64,000 nt of DNA from Parelaphostrongylus tenuis. Taxonomy: Eukaryota; Nematoda; Chromadorea; Rhabditida; Metastrongylidae. A program made the translations under genes and the position numbers. This document shows positions 21,345 to 33,070 of this stretch, piece by piece. Numbering within the stretch: the first letter of the stretch is position 1; every line of letters starts with the position of its first letter. Under the pieces are notes generated by a model, which ran no database searches, was not told the DNA's origin, and saw nothing but the letters and a program-made list of their open reading frames with translations. The stretch spans positions 1 to 64,000 of the forward strand of contig JAHQIW010004405.1 of assembly GCA_019055375.1 (NCBI GenBank), read 5' to 3'.

Positions 21345-22055
21345 TATATTTGCTTGAGCTCTTTGACTTCCACAAACCCAAATCTACGTGTCTAGATGGT
21401 GAGATTGGCCTGTCTGTCACACCTCCTCTGCCACTATCACCTCCAATGTGAGGATGGTACCACCTCCTCGTATGCGATTGTGACTCACAGCGTGGAGATC
21501 ACTGTCTGTCTCATTCCTCTCTTCCGCCCATCTGGAAGAAGGTTGCTTGTCCGATTCTGTACCACAACATTTTACTCTGTTTTTTGCTGTTATCTTTACA
21601 CTATCACTATAATATGCGCGAATCACTGATACACCATATCACACCATATCTCTTACAACATCGTTGAAACAAATGCGAAAAAAGTTGGATATGCGTTGTT
21701 ATCCAATGGGTTTACGTCCTTTATCAAAAAATAGTGAAATATTAGATATCTGAGCGTTTTTTGCTATAATAATTACTTTGTAGGGGAGCCTTCAGTACTA
21801 ATGGGCATCAAAGAAATAACAACGAAAGAAGCTATAGTGAAAAGTTGTAATAGGGGATTGAACCAGCAACCTTTTCCCCAATGGAAGGCAGAGAAAAGTG
21901 AGGCACAGTGATTCAAACGCGAGAGCTACAATGGCTGGAGAGAAGGTGGAGCCGTTCTCACGCTGGCGATCAGTGTGGCAGATGAGGTGGGGCAGAAAGT
22001 CAACCCTTGCCATCTAGACACGCAGATTTGGATCTATGGAAGCTGAAGGGTTAAG
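21345..22055. mobile_element. Foldback element with tRNA-like arms, FB4
   Basis: 21345-21600 and 21795-22055 are imperfect inverted copies of about 260 bp. CCCAAATCTACGTGTCTAGA (left) pairs with TCTAGACACGCAGATTTGG (right), and AAGGTTGCTTGTCCGATTCTG with the reverse of 21850-21875. In the minus orientation of the right arm, GTGTCTAGATGGCAAGG followed by GGTTGCTGGTTCAATCCC resembles tRNA A and B boxes. So each arm looks tRNA-derived. The long frames at 21396-21629 and 21798-22013 are the same arm read twice, not genes. Confidence 0.65.
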
Positions 22056-22064
22056 ATGGAGTTG

Positions 22065-22250
22065 TCTTGGGAACAAATTTGTTTGCTACTCATCCACTAA
22101 TGGCGCGTAGGGGACAGTGCAGTGAAGCGGCACGCAAGATGAAGCCTGGAGCGAAGGCACCGTTGCAGAAAGGAGGACTACAATTTGGTTCGCAAAGTTT
22201 GAAGCTAGAGAGAGCAGTCTAGAGATCGTTCACGTTCGGCCCTCCACGTG
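22065..22250 (+). pseudogene. mariner transposase N-terminal relic
   Basis: Read across two frames, 22110-22250 gives GQCSEAARKM, then WSEGTVAER and IWFAKFEARESSLE, then a DRSRS stretch. That is the order of the mariner DNA-binding helix-turn-helix: SAAEAARNINEAxGEGTV, WFxKFRxGDxSLE, RSGRP. No catalytic domain follows. It abuts FB4. Confidence 0.6.
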
Positions 22251-24010
22251 AAACTCCGTTAAACCTTTCGGGACCTCGTGTACTACTCATAGTACACGCC
22301 GATTTTCGTGATTTTTCTGTCAAGAATCGACTTCTCGTTAGACTTTAATTATCTATGCGATAGCTGAAAAAATTGTGGTTCTGAAGGCATTTTTGGATTT
22401 TGGAAATGTATTTCAGTGAGCTGTAGCAACGAAGAGAAAATCGCGCTTTTCACTTCTGAATGTACAATGTGATTTGTACTGTGCTCACACGGTCTTTCAC
22501 AGAGCAAAGATTTTTCACCAAAGTTTCAGTTTTTATTCGATAGTTTGAGAAATGGTTATTCTAAATAAATACTTATTTTTTGAAGTAAATAGCAAATGTA
22601 GGTTTTCTGTGCGCTGTAAAAACGATGAACAAGAACGGCGTTTCGCTCCCGGAGTGCTTTGCGTACTTCGCTATCGCTTATATCTGGACTTACGTAGAGG
22701 TCAAACAATCATTCGATAGTTCGAGAAGTGTAAATTTTGTAAACTAATTTAACTTTTTGAAGTGATTCTTCGCGCCCTGGAGCAAGGGAATTAGGATTAC
22801 AATTCACGCTCTGAGTGAACATCTAGTCTCTTGAACTTTGCAGTAGGTGTTCTGGTGACTGCATAGAAAATCGTACCCTAGAGACAATTTATGCTCAGAA
22901 AGAATAACGTGTTACTAAATACCTTCTGTAAAAGCTTTTTTAGTAAAAAAAAAAAGTCTACGTGTTCTAACAACTCCCACTTTTCAATACCAAGGTAACA
23001 CCAAGGAGAAAATAAAGCATCTCCATTTCTCACTCAAAACTGAAACGGATTTTTTCGTGTAAAACTGAAGCTAATTTTTTTAGCTGTATGACTTTTTCAA
23101 ATAGCCTGTGTGGTGTGACTTTTAGTACGCAGTCAGATTAAGCTTTTATAAAGCTCGCAATCATCAATTTATAGAGTTCTTCTCTAGAGAAATTGCGTAA
23201 TCCTCACCCAAATTTTTCAAGCCTTTCACTGATATTGCTGACCTTTTGTTAGAAATATTTATTCAGCAAATTTTCAAATTGTACAACAACCACCGTCCAT
23301 TAACAGTTTACCCTGAATATCAGTACCGGTCTCATTCATCCACGTTGCATAGCATTTTGCGTGTTGCATTCAACAAATTTTAACTCCTATAATAATAAAC
23401 ACCAAATCCTAAAATAATCAGTTCTTGGTTCTGTATATCTTCAGCATAATACGACATAATTTTTCGACATGAATTATAGAACTTGTCGAACGCCAAAACG
23501 CCTAACAACACATCTCCAATCAGCAATATTGAAACTAGGTAAACAAATATACTGCTTACATCGACTGCACCCCGTTCTTACTCTTTTAGCTTTGTTTCGA
23601 GCACAAGCAATATTTACACGTACTACTAATTTTCTATAACATAAAATAAAACGTCCACGATGTGGCAAAGTGACTTTGAGAATACGCCTGGGCGTCGGTT
23701 GTGGAGCTATATGATTTTGTAAGTATTTGAGATAATCGTCCCGTTGAAATCGGTGAACGAATTTTCTTCACGCAGTCTTTGTAGATTTTCCACACTTTCA
23801 TCACGCACATATGCGTCATCAGGTAGAAGAACAGGCGAATGCACCTAAACTGTGATAGTAGATATTGCGAAGAATGTCGCAACAAAATGCACTCATCATT
23901 TACATGTCTTCCTGGTGTATGAGCAATAGGCAACCACTTGATCAGTGAAATCGACGGGCAAACTGTCCTTGTTTTAATTCTCTACGACCTCTTACTCTTA
24001 AGAAGGGGTT
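22251..24010. other. No supported feature
   Basis: AT-rich. The minus-strand open frame 23634-23933 has no recognised family or splice context. Confidence 0.3.
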
Positions 24011-24099
24011 TCTAAAAGACGCATGGCTGCCCCCAATATGTCAAGGCTTGGTAGCTTCACAGCACTCATTTGCATAAACAGAGCTAAAATGCCTTCATT

Positions 24100-24400
24100 T
24101 CTTCCACAGTGGTATCTTCCCAATAGGCGTTCTTCTGAGTGCCATAGATATTTGTCTGCTCTACAATCAACTCCTAAAGATCGACCATGAGCAGCTCGCA
24201 GAAATGAGCTGGTTGCCGGCACTCGGTAACATTACTGTCTTGGACATTTGCCACTGAGCCATCAAAGGGCGGGATGGTGTGTGGCTGCACATTGGTGGTA
24301 CAATCACCAACTACAATTTCAACTGTCAAAAAAGCTCTTCATGCATCGTCAGCTCAGTGATGATCACCCTCAGAACCTTGCGGAATGTAAATGTTTTTGT
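24100..24400 (+). other. Coding-like exon, unknown, possibly decayed
   Basis: After the acceptor-like TTTCTTCCACAG, one plus frame reads GIFPIGVLLSAIDICLLYNQ, then KIDHEQLAEMSWLPALGNI and TVLDICH, a TGA, and continues AIKGRDGVWLHIGGTITNY to about 24400. A single stop in an otherwise long, protein-like frame suggests a recent pseudogene or an unseen intron. The minus strand is also open here, so direction is uncertain. I do not recognise the family. Confidence 0.25.
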
Positions 24401-25800
24401 CCATGTTCGCGTTTGATTCGTTACCAGAGTCCTAGTTAGCGCTTACACTCAATCGTTGGGGCCTGTTTTCAAATATTCGTCTTCAAAAGCTTCCCAGTCT
24501 TCTTGTCCTAAAACTTCCCCGTCTTTTTCTCTGACATGACAGCTCTGAAAGGTAAGCTCTCAGATATTCGCAAACAAGATAGCAAGTTGTAGTTGTAATG
24601 GAGTAATAAACTCACATCGATACTAAGATAAAAAGATAAAAAGATAAGATAAGATAAAAAAGAGAAGCAAATACTCGTAAGCAGCTAACTACTAAAAACG
24701 ATAATGATGTGACAGCTAATTAGCGAAAATGCTACGGAGAAATCAATGAAATTGTATTATCTTACCTTTGCGCATGAGCACTACGGCTTTGGTTTATCTG
24801 ATTAATTTCCTTGATCTGCACATCTGGCAAAAGTTGGCAACACGTCTTTGGAGGCAGTATGTAAGATTTTAAGTTTCACTAGTGTGGAAAACCTTTTATT
24901 CAAAGCATTTATTCAGGCATAACTTCTCTCACAGCATCAACAACTAGCAGCTTCACAATGTCCTCCATCAAAGATAACATCAACAAATAATAGCTTCACA
25001 AATTCTTCTTGCATATGGATCCATTTTTCTCAGTAACTTAGAAAGTAGATATAATTATACGCATTATAATTACATTACCCAAAGATGCAATGACTACATA
25101 GCTCGTAGCTAATGTTAAATAATCATATTTTTTTCGTGAACTTGATAGAGCAGCCAATCCAACGCATTTTCGAAGTATCAGCTTCCATTGTCAGGGAAGA
25201 ATAGATCTCTACACCCAGGCTATAGATAAAACTTGGATTTGCTGAAACAATAATAAAATTGGTAGCCTGCCATACTTACTAGTTCACCTGAATACGATTG
25301 ACCCTTCTTGCACAGAAATCTTCTGTAATCCATAAGTTTCCATGTTCCTCGTGTGCATCATTATATAAATTATTAGAAAATGAACGAATCCCTTCTACAA
25401 CAAACTTGGTTATGGCAAGAATTATCATGACCTAGCATCGCATGCATTGTGCAACAGCTTCTTCTGACCAGCTGCTCATTGTTTTGCAATTTCCAATCAC
25501 CATTATAACTCTTGAGTGTTGTTCATGATAAAATATATCAAAACTGGTGCATTTATATCACCAATTCTTTGTACAACTTAGTACGATTGACGGAAAGCCA
25601 ATATCAGTGTGATTTCGTAGTAATAGAGAGCTTTCCTTTTCAAACATAGACGTTAATTTTGACTAAGAGCATACTACTGTGTAGAGAAAGTCTTGAACTA
25701 TCGAACTATTGCTAGAAACCTCAGACCTTCATCCAAAAGGATGAAAAACCCTAGTCAAATACCAAAAATTGGCGATTTGCATTACGCGTGGCTATTATAG
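24401..25800. other. No gene seen; small AAGAT microsatellite at 24627-24655
   Basis: The tract around 24627-24655 is made of AAAAAGAT and AAGAT units. The remainder is AT-rich with nothing recognised. Confidence 0.4.
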
Positions 25801-25922
25801 CTGGCTGTCCCGAAAGGATTAATCTTGGACGTCGTTTCACTAGTACTTCTCTCATGCACCATTCGTGTATGAGTAGCAAGCGAATTTGTTCCCACGACAG
25901 CTCCATCTTAAAGTTAGTGCAG
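25801..25922 (+). other. Candidate internal exon, unknown
   Basis: The segment is bounded by GGCTATTATAG (acceptor-like) and GTGCAG followed by GTAAGTTG (strong donor). One frame is open throughout: GCPERINLGRRFTSTSLMHH, then SCMSSKRICSHDSSILKL. No partner exons were identified, so this is only a splice-consistent candidate. Confidence 0.25.
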
Positions 25923-26344
25923 GTAAGTTGTTACCAAATTGTTCACCAGCGTGCAATTAAACAATACCAAAATTATGCAAATTTATTAACTTCTGACTGA
26001 TAATTTTGGCGCTTTATTGCCTTAGTGCCAAAATTTATGGAACAACCTAGCGTTGTCACAAATTTTCACGTAGATATTAATGTATTATCAACTGAAGGAG
26101 AAAGTGATCATATTCAAAGGACCGTAAATGAGTTTAGAACTGACACGGTGAATGTTTTCGCTTTGAGAGTTTTCGTCTTCAATGATTGACATTCTATCTC
26201 GTCATATTGAGCTTACATCGCACAGTTAAGGAATATACTTGAAAATTCAAATAAAGCATAAGAAAGTAGATAACAATGATATTGACAACTTTTCCTAACA
26301 ATGTCTCAGTCTCTCCATCATCTACAAAGTATTCATCAAATATC

Positions 26345-26560
26345 CTCTTGGAGATTGAATGCGTGGCGCAAGGACATCGCAGAAAGTGTGGCGAAGTGCG
26401 GTAAGAGAAGAAGATAAGTGACACCTCTTATTTTCGTCCATCCACATGAAGGTCCTCCTAAGCCGAAAGAATTGGCATTTGTCTTAGATGATCGCGGATA
26501 TCGTGATAAGCACTCAAGATATCTTAATGAGTCACGGTGCAGCTCAGAGAAAAGTTGAAT
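26345..26560 (+). other. Coding-like frame, unknown, with one stop
   Basis: A plus frame reads WRLNAWRKDIAESVAKCGKR, then a TAA at 26416-26418, then VTPLIFVHPHEGPPKPKELA and FVLDDRGYRDKHSRYLNESR up to a stop at 26557-26559. Composition is strongly protein-like on both sides of the stop. The opposite strand holds a 132-codon open frame (26336-26734), which I think is its shadow, but this is not certain. No family recognised. Confidence 0.3.
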
Positions 26561-27110
26561 GGTTTTCAATCTGATTTTTACCATCAATTTTCGTTGCGAA
26601 TATTGACTTGAGCTCTCAATGATATTTTTTTTACTACTGATAGTGTGAATATTTTCAAAAGTCGGCTCAACCTTATTATAATAATCGAAATAATCGACGG
26701 CTAGGACGGAAGTATGGAGAATGAGAGGTTTCAAAGTTAAAAGAAATGGCCATAAGAGAGCTAAGAGGGTATGGTCCTTCCACGCTTTTATCCTATAATC
26801 TCTATGCGCCTAGTATTGACCGTTGCTCGTTACATAAGCATGTGTATTTGTTATCAGTTTTGGGGACTTTCGTATAGGCATGAGGATTTATCGCCTATAA
26901 ACGTTGAAATTTTTTTCCCGACATTCATGAGTGAAAAGTTTTGTTGAAAGCAAGAGCACCACATGTAATTGATCACGTTCTAAGTGTTAATCTTTTACAT
27001 GAATAATACTTTGTGGCTTGCTGTTTAGAAAGCTTTTTAAGGTTAGAGAGAAAAATAAGACATATTGACGCATAGTTTAATTCCAAACACATCATACTGG
27101 AATTTGCGTT
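26561..27110. other. No supported feature
   Basis: AT-rich; downstream flank of F1 copy C on its 3' side. Confidence 0.35.
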
Positions 27111-27455
27111 CTAACTACCAGTTGCAAATGCCGAGGAGAAGTGTGATACAAACGGGCCGGATGCCAACATTCGAATCGCTCTGTTCACTATGCCACATCT
27201 CCTTTGATCAGTTCGCCATCATAGTTCGTGGTCTAGACTAACTTTTCTTCAAAACTAAATTGATTAGTGGAAAAAGGTTCTCAGACCGTGAGAGTTCCTG
27301 AGAATGACATGTAATTGGCGGGTATAGCCTCTATCTTCATGGAAGCAGCATCATGCACCTAGCCTCGTCTTTGGCATCTATTGTGCCGCATAAAGCAGTT
27401 ACTGTGGCGTTGACGATGATGCAGTATGGAGTCATGTCCGGTGGTATCCTCGTGA
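27111..27455 (-). pseudogene. F1 family small protein, copy C (decayed)
   Basis: Exon 2 (27455-27297) follows TTACCTGCAG, reads RIPPDMTPYCIIVNATVTAL and CGTIDAKDEARCMM, then needs a one-base shift to reach IEAIPANYMSFSGTLT before the GTCTGA donor. The intron is 64 bp. Exon 3 (27232-27111) has lost seven bases near MWQ, so MAN*SKEMW is out of frame with NRAIRMLASGPF; the tryptophan codon of MANWS is also a stop. The plus-strand frame at 27353-27586 is its complement. A mariner relic lies just upstream. Confidence 0.6.
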
Positions 27456-27659
27456 CTGCAGGTAACTTCTTTTTCCAAATATCTGTTGTCATTTATATGT
27501 CGGAGGAATACAGGAATTGCTTTCTTCGAAGTAGTTTTTGTGCAAACTTTCAATTTTATTCTTGTATCATACTGAGATTGAGCTGAAAGTTCTACGAAAT
27601 TTTTGAAAGTTTCGTTTTCACGCACAAATTAACAACGAAAACAACAATAATAATTCTTC

Positions 27660-28187
27660 AAAGTACAGATTACCATTATCCACGACTTTCCGTCATAATT
27701 CTGCAAGATTCCGGATCTGCTCGAGGTACCAGTCCGGCTGCATTCAATCGAAAAACACTTGACAAGCTTCTTCAACTTCAACAAATGTATCAAATCGACG
27801 GCCATTCGAGTTTCAGTGATCAAAAGAAACCATAATTGGAGCTCATACGGGTCCTGACAAGCTTCTTGTAGACAAAGTCAGATTGGTGTACCTTTCTGAC
27901 ATAGGTTCGCTGCAAAACACCAAGCTCTTCAGCTAAATCAAGATTGCTTGATGAAGACTCAGCATCTAAAACAGCTTGCAGTCACTTTCATCTGTAAAAG
28001 GTGATCAGCCAGAACGACGCATGTCTTCGAGATCATAATTGCCTTCTTTGAGTCGCTCAAACCAGCTGCCAACAGTCTTTGTCACCGTATCAGCACCTTC
28101 ACTCTCATTAATTTCTTCAACGGCTCTAAAAATTGTTAAGCCTTTTCTCCAATAATGGCGTATGAACATGTAAATCGGGCTATTCAA
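27660..28187 (-). pseudogene. mariner transposase N-terminal relic
   Basis: From 28187 the minus strand reads IYMFIRHYWRKGLTIFRAVE, EINESEGADTV and GSWFERLKEGNYDLEDMRRS. This corresponds to the helix-turn-helix and linker of mariner transposase, including the WFxRxxxGxxxLED signature. The frame then stops at a TGA, and the continuing region (LDLAEELGVLQRTYVRKVHQ, about 27950-27890) is recognisable only after a shift. No catalytic aspartates follow. It sits between F1 copy C and its duplicated upstream flank. Confidence 0.65.
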
Positions 28188-28369
28188 AAGGCATATTGGA
28201 GATGGAATTAATGAATTAGGTGAATTTATGAAAAACTATCAATAAGAAAGACACAGAGACGTTAGAGAAGAATTTAAAAACCTCCCACAGCTTTTTGCTG
28301 ATACTAATACGATAAGACACTTTAAAAGCGTGTCTGCTTGCTGAAATAGTTATTAGATCTTTCATCAGT

Positions 28370-29220
28370 GATTTCTCTTCTACCAATTTTGTGCTATTTT
28401 GTCAGAATAACTACGATAAACTTAATACTAACTCCATAACAGTTCTGAGATTATTGTAGGAATTATGCAAGCAGCCCAGAACAACTAAGGATTCTTTAAT
28501 TTGCAGTGCTACAATTACCACGGTTGCTCATTTGAAGAAATATTAACCAAATACTAATTCTGTGCCCGGAAAAAACCGAAGAATTCCCCTGTGTGTACAA
28601 GAAGATTAGAAAGGAGAAATTCAAGCTTTTTATGAAATCGAAAGACCAAATTTCATAAAATCTCAACATAAATAATGAAGATTATCTAACTGATCGTCGT
28701 TCTAATACTGTTAATCAAACTATTCATCCTCTAGGTACACACAGGAGAGAAAAGAATTGCGGTAGCGATATTAGGGTGACAGAGAGAAATTGCGGCACGA
28801 GTGTAAAATGTCGCGCGGAGTACCATTCGAACGGCTGGACAAATTTTGAAAGATCCAAAAATGAATAGGGGAGAGTACGCAATTATCACAATTTAAAAAT
28901 CGTCCAGGCCTTGAGGAAGGCGACGTGGCGTACCGAGAAAGTTTTGAAGAAGTTATACCAACTTTGCAGAGGTTTTCGAAAAAGTGTAGTTTGCATGAGA
29001 GCTCTTGATTGCTCACATAGGGAAGATTTCTTCCCAAAAAGTTTTCCAGGTTCAATAAATGTTTTTGCTTCGATACTCTTGGAAGACAAAACTTTACCAT
29101 AACATATATCAAATGGTTACTAAGTATAGACGTTTTGCTTTGCTTACGTAGAGCTCTTCCTAGAAAGAGTGACACGATGGCAAGTGACAAAAAAATTGAT
29201 CCAGGCAGCTGTGTAAGACA
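28370..29220. repeat. Duplicated flank of F1 copy C
   Basis: Motifs CTCCATAACAGTTCTGAGATT, GAAAGTTTTGAAGAAGTTATA, AAAAAGTGTAGTTTGC and the ending CACTACCAGCCACTTACTT recur in order at 49520-50665; the first part recurs also at 13420-13930. This shows duplication of at least 0.8 kb beyond F1. Open frames on both strands (minus 28771-29190, plus 28911-29102) are not preserved in the 50-kb copy, so I do not call a gene. Confidence 0.5.
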
Positions 29221-31519
29221 CTACCAGCCACTTACTTTGTAGGAGCCAACGTTACAAATAGTGCTCATTGTGCAGCTCTTTCATTCACTTCCTTTTATGC
29301 CTTTCATCATCTACGAAGGCTTACGAATTTTCATGTGAGTTCGATGTGGCCTGAAGATTTTCGTCTTGGTGCATGAATCTTTTCAGTAACGGTCAAGTTC
29401 ATTGTTCCCGAAATCCAAGGATAACCGTGATGGGAGACAGACCATTACCAAAAATTCTACCACTGTGACGTTGATCGAAAAATAAGGAAAAAATTACGCT
29501 CATTCTCACTAAAACGCACTCAGCCTCAATTACGGAAGATTTTTACAGGAAGATCATCATCAGTGCAGATAGAACAACTTTCAGAAGGAGCACTAAGAAA
29601 ACGGATCATTTTCGTTATCGGGCAGAGATTTTTTTGAGCCTCTTTTCCTAGACAGAGACTTTCCGTTAGGCTCGTAGTAGCCTTTTGAAAGCCTATATCT
29701 CGGAAAATTCAAAAATATATTCTTCTTTCAAAATGCCGCCTTGCAGCCCTGTAGCAATTGAAATAAAATATTCCATATTCACATTGTACTTCATAAACAT
29801 TTGCTTTGGTTGCTCAAAATCCGATGTTTTAAAAAAGTTTTGATGTCAAAGGGGTAGGCTAGTATGAGCATTCAAAAGTTGAGAACAAATACCATGCTAT
29901 CTATTCATCGGTCCACACCTAATAATCGGTATAACTTTGAATGTTGATGAAGTGGTAGACGAGAGACCAACATCAGCGCTAAGTTTTCCGTGCTTCAATA
30001 AATGTATGCAGAAGGAGACAAGCTGATAAATTGTTCATGAGATGAGTGGAGAGATATCAATTAAGCGCTTTATTCATATCAAGAAGCTGATAACAGAATG
30101 CGACAGAATGCATGGGGCCAGAAATAATGAAAGCAATGAATTTTAAAATGCTTTTTGATATTCCAGGAACGTATATTCGACCTGATTCTCTAGACAAAAA
30201 GCTTTTATATGAGTGTTAGCAATCATTCAAAGATTTGAATTTCTGGCTAGAGCCTTACTTAGCCGGTTCTCAAAAATACCTTTTTATAATGTTGTAACAT
30301 TGAAAATAAAATTTTATTGCACACCACCACGCGTTTTTTCTTATGTCGCCTACATTTCGCTGGAAAAAAACTCCTTCCTTAGACTGCTAGTACTCTTTCG
30401 ATAGCATAAGTATCGAAGAACTCAAAAATGTGTTCGCTTTTTGGACAATCTCCTCTGATAGCGCTGCAGGAGACAGAAAAATTTGTGGTTTGCACCTCGC
30501 CGGACAGAGCCCTTTCTTTCAACTGTCAACAATTTTCCGATAAGGTAAGCATTAACGACTCCAAAATTGTGCTTATTTTCTGAAAACACTGCTTATCAGA
30601 AAAAAAAAGATCGTGTCTTACATTTCTGACGGGCTTATATGTCGTCTAATCCAAGGGGCGAAGAATAGGGCCGGGCGGAGAGGAGCGGTCGATCGCGTTC
30701 GACATGTTTTTTAATGAAATAGAAAATTTTCTCTCCGCTTTAGAAGAAAACTGCTTTAAGGCGACTGACTCAGATAGTTGACATTTACTCTACACGTTCA
30801 CATTCTTTTTGCTCATCCCGCGGATTAGACGAGTGAGAAGAATGGAGGTGAGCGGAGTATATGAAACAGAATTTTATTTTGAATGCTAAAGCGTAATAAG
30901 AGGCTTTTTTAAGAACAGGCCACGTTCGGCTCTATCTGGAGGTTTGAGCTTTTGAGTGAACACTAACACTCCTATGAAAAATTCTTGCTCAGAGGATGAA
31001 GTCAAATACTGATTAGTCTCATGATAACCGAAATTAACCAAATTTCGCTACTCAGATCCAAGTACCGAACTTGAGAGATCGCAATCTAGCTCTCAAGTCC
31101 TTTTTCCATAATCTTCCACAGATACCGGTCTTAATCTTCTGTAGGACTCGTATGCTGCTCGTGCTGCAATACTTCCTGTGAGCAGTTTCTCGTCTATGTA
31201 AATCTATGTGTAAGCTCACTGTACTCTTCTGTAATCAAAGATCCTTCTAGTTTGTTATATTCGCTTTTATGCCACAGATTCCTCATAAAATGAGTCTAAA
31301 ACGTTTTAGACAAATTTCTCGTACATTCTGAGCATGAAATTGTCAGTCAAGTGATAAGTACAACACATACCACCACCTCGTCATTATAAACCTATTTCAC
31401 TTTTTTACACTAATTTTACCTGTTTATAATCTCATAGTCTACTCTCTCTGCAAGACAAAACCAGCAAAAATCAATATGTACATCGTTTTATTCCAAACAT
31501 TCACAGTGTAGCCCTTATT
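29221..31519. other. No gene; repeat B fragment near 30280-30410
   Basis: ATGTTGTAACATTGAAAATAAAATTTTATT at 30289-30318, followed by TTTCGCTGGAA and TTCGATAGCATAAG, matches the repeat B ends at 34225, 42325 and 56530. GC-richer DNA around 30640-30850 has no recognised content. The rest is AT-rich. Confidence 0.4.
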
Positions 31520-31870
31520 TTAGGAGACGATTGCATATGCCGGTGAGAAAAACGATCCAAAATGACCCAAAGCCAATATTCGCACCGCCCTGTTCACCAC
31601 ACTTTGCCACATCCCTCTTGACCAATTCGCCATGATGATGTTCGTGGTCTACACAGTCTGTTTTTAGAAGTGATTTGTATAATATGGTAGCAATTCATAC
31701 CGTGAGAGATCCCGAGAATGACAAATGCTTAGAGGGAATAGCTCGGATAGTGTTGCTCATGCTTAGATCGCACATATCTTTATCTCGTCCCACTGCAGTG
31801 CATAATGCAGTCACCGCGTTGCCGATGACGATGCAGTGTGAATGATCCATTTTGGTGGGGATGACAGGAA
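31520..31870 (-). CDS. F1 family small protein, copy D (rec. exons intact)
   Basis: Two exons are fully open and in phase. Exon 2 (31870-31701) follows GTCACTTTCAG with two leading bases, then 56 codons, including MDHSHCIVIGNAVTALC and IPSKHLSFSGSLT. Exon 3 (31648-31520) follows GTGTAG, reads TTNIIMANWSRGMWQSVVNR, AVRILALGHFGSFFSPAYAI, VS and stops. The 52-bp intron (31700-31649) starts GTATGA. Joined, they give about 98 residues. Exon 1, which should end with one base of a split codon, was not found; TTTCAGTGTAAG just upstream is too close to be its donor. No domain recognised. Function unknown. Confidence 0.6.
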
Positions 31871-31983
31871 CTGAAAGTGACTTCTTTTCTTACACTGAAA
31901 TTGAAGCCTGCATAAGAGAGTTTTCTTTTAGCAACTGCCACGCTTTTTTCTATATGTAATCTTGAGTAACACAGTGTTTCATC

Positions 31984-32560
31984 TCATAATTATTATTTGA
32001 GCCAACATGTCATGTGGTCTGTTAATGAGCTCTTGTACAGCTCCAATACACATGTTTCGACCTTGGCAGTCTCTCAGTAGGGCAAAACCCTTCGCTTTTA
32101 GCCAATCATTTCGAAAGTCCCCTCTCTCCCTATAAAGAGGTAAGCGACGACGAACGATTTACACTATATGTCCACAGTCTGTTCTACCACTCGATTGCTC
32201 TCGGCTAGTATATTTAATATATCATATCTTTCGTTTCGAGTGTTTTCTTGAGACCACAGCTCGAATTACAAATGCCATAAAATCATTTTTGAGCCACGCA
32301 TGTAAAACGTTCGTCGTCGTTACTCGTAGTGGGGAACTGGAGTATCCACACAGGATTGGCAAAAGTCGAGTTAGCCAACTGCTCGACTGAGGAGACTGCA
32401 AGGTCTAAACGCGTATATCGGGCTCTATAAGTCACCCCTTTTTTAACAGACCACATGACATGCGGCGTATTGAAATTTGAGCTGTGGTCATGAGAAAGCA
32501 CTCGAAACGAAAGATTCGATGAATCTTTTTTCGATAATTTCATAATATACGTCACCCTGA
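31984..32560. mobile_element. Foldback element FB2 (relative of FB1)
   Basis: 31984-32175 and 32295-32560 are inverted copies: GTCATGTGGTCTGTTAA (left) against TTAACAGACCACATGAC (right), and CGACGACGAACGATTTACA against TGTAAAACGTTCGTCGTCG. A second inverted pair, CTTTCGTTTCGAGTG at 32226 and its complement at 32500, lies around it. The left arm shares GAGCCAACATGTCAT and ACACATGTTTCG with FB1. No coding capacity. Confidence 0.65.
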
Positions 32561-32719
32561 AAGTAATCATATCGATCAAAGATTGGAAAACTGTAGTTGC
32601 TCAAAATGTTGATGTACACTTAATGCGATATCAGTTCATCAATAACTCTCAATATTATCTCTTCATTTGACTGTTTTTATGCACCTTGCTCAAGAACAAT
32701 AATAATCTTATAATCACGC

Positions 32720-33070
32720 AATATGCTTTGAGCCTTTTGTAGGGTTTTTGTAGGGCACTTACACAGTACTAAACGACTCCATTTCGCTTTCGCATGCTCA
32801 TCAGTAGCACAGTACCCTTAAAAGAAGATTATCATCAATTTAATCAGACACGAGCTCGATTGTTGGTCACTGCGATGCCCTAAGACTATCATCTGTATTG
32901 CGGCGATTTGTTATTCGGCTCGAATTCTTCAAAAGGAGGTCTATTTCAAAGGGATCGGCTGAACCGACAGGTACTGTGCTAATGATGAGCCTGCAAGGAA
33001 AGGACTCGCTCGTCTAGTACTGTAAAGGTGTCCTACCACACCTCACAAAACGCTCAAAACATTTTATGTA
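32720..33070. mobile_element. Foldback element FB3
   Basis: TTTGAGCCTTTTGTAGG, CAGTACTAAACGAC and CATGCTCATCAGTAGCACAGTACC in the left arm (32727-32818) are mirrored by GGTACTGTGCTAATGATGAG, CGTCTAGTACTG and CGCTCAAAACATTTTA in the right arm (32965-33066). About 140 bp of spacer separates them. Related copies: 21115-21240, 46600-47050, 49295-49480. Confidence 0.65.

Noticed and set aside
24627..24655. CRISPR-like short repeats
   Set aside because: It is a simple AAGAT-type microsatellite without spacers, and the genome is eukaryotic.
27353..27586. Plus-strand frame reading into CTGCAG followed by GTAACT, which looks like a donor
   Set aside because: It is the complement of F1 exon 2, and the GTAACT is part of the minus-strand acceptor region, shared by the other copies.
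28771..29190. 139-codon minus-strand open frame
   Set aside because: It lies in the duplicated F1 flank, and the corresponding 50-kb copy has stops and indels throughout.
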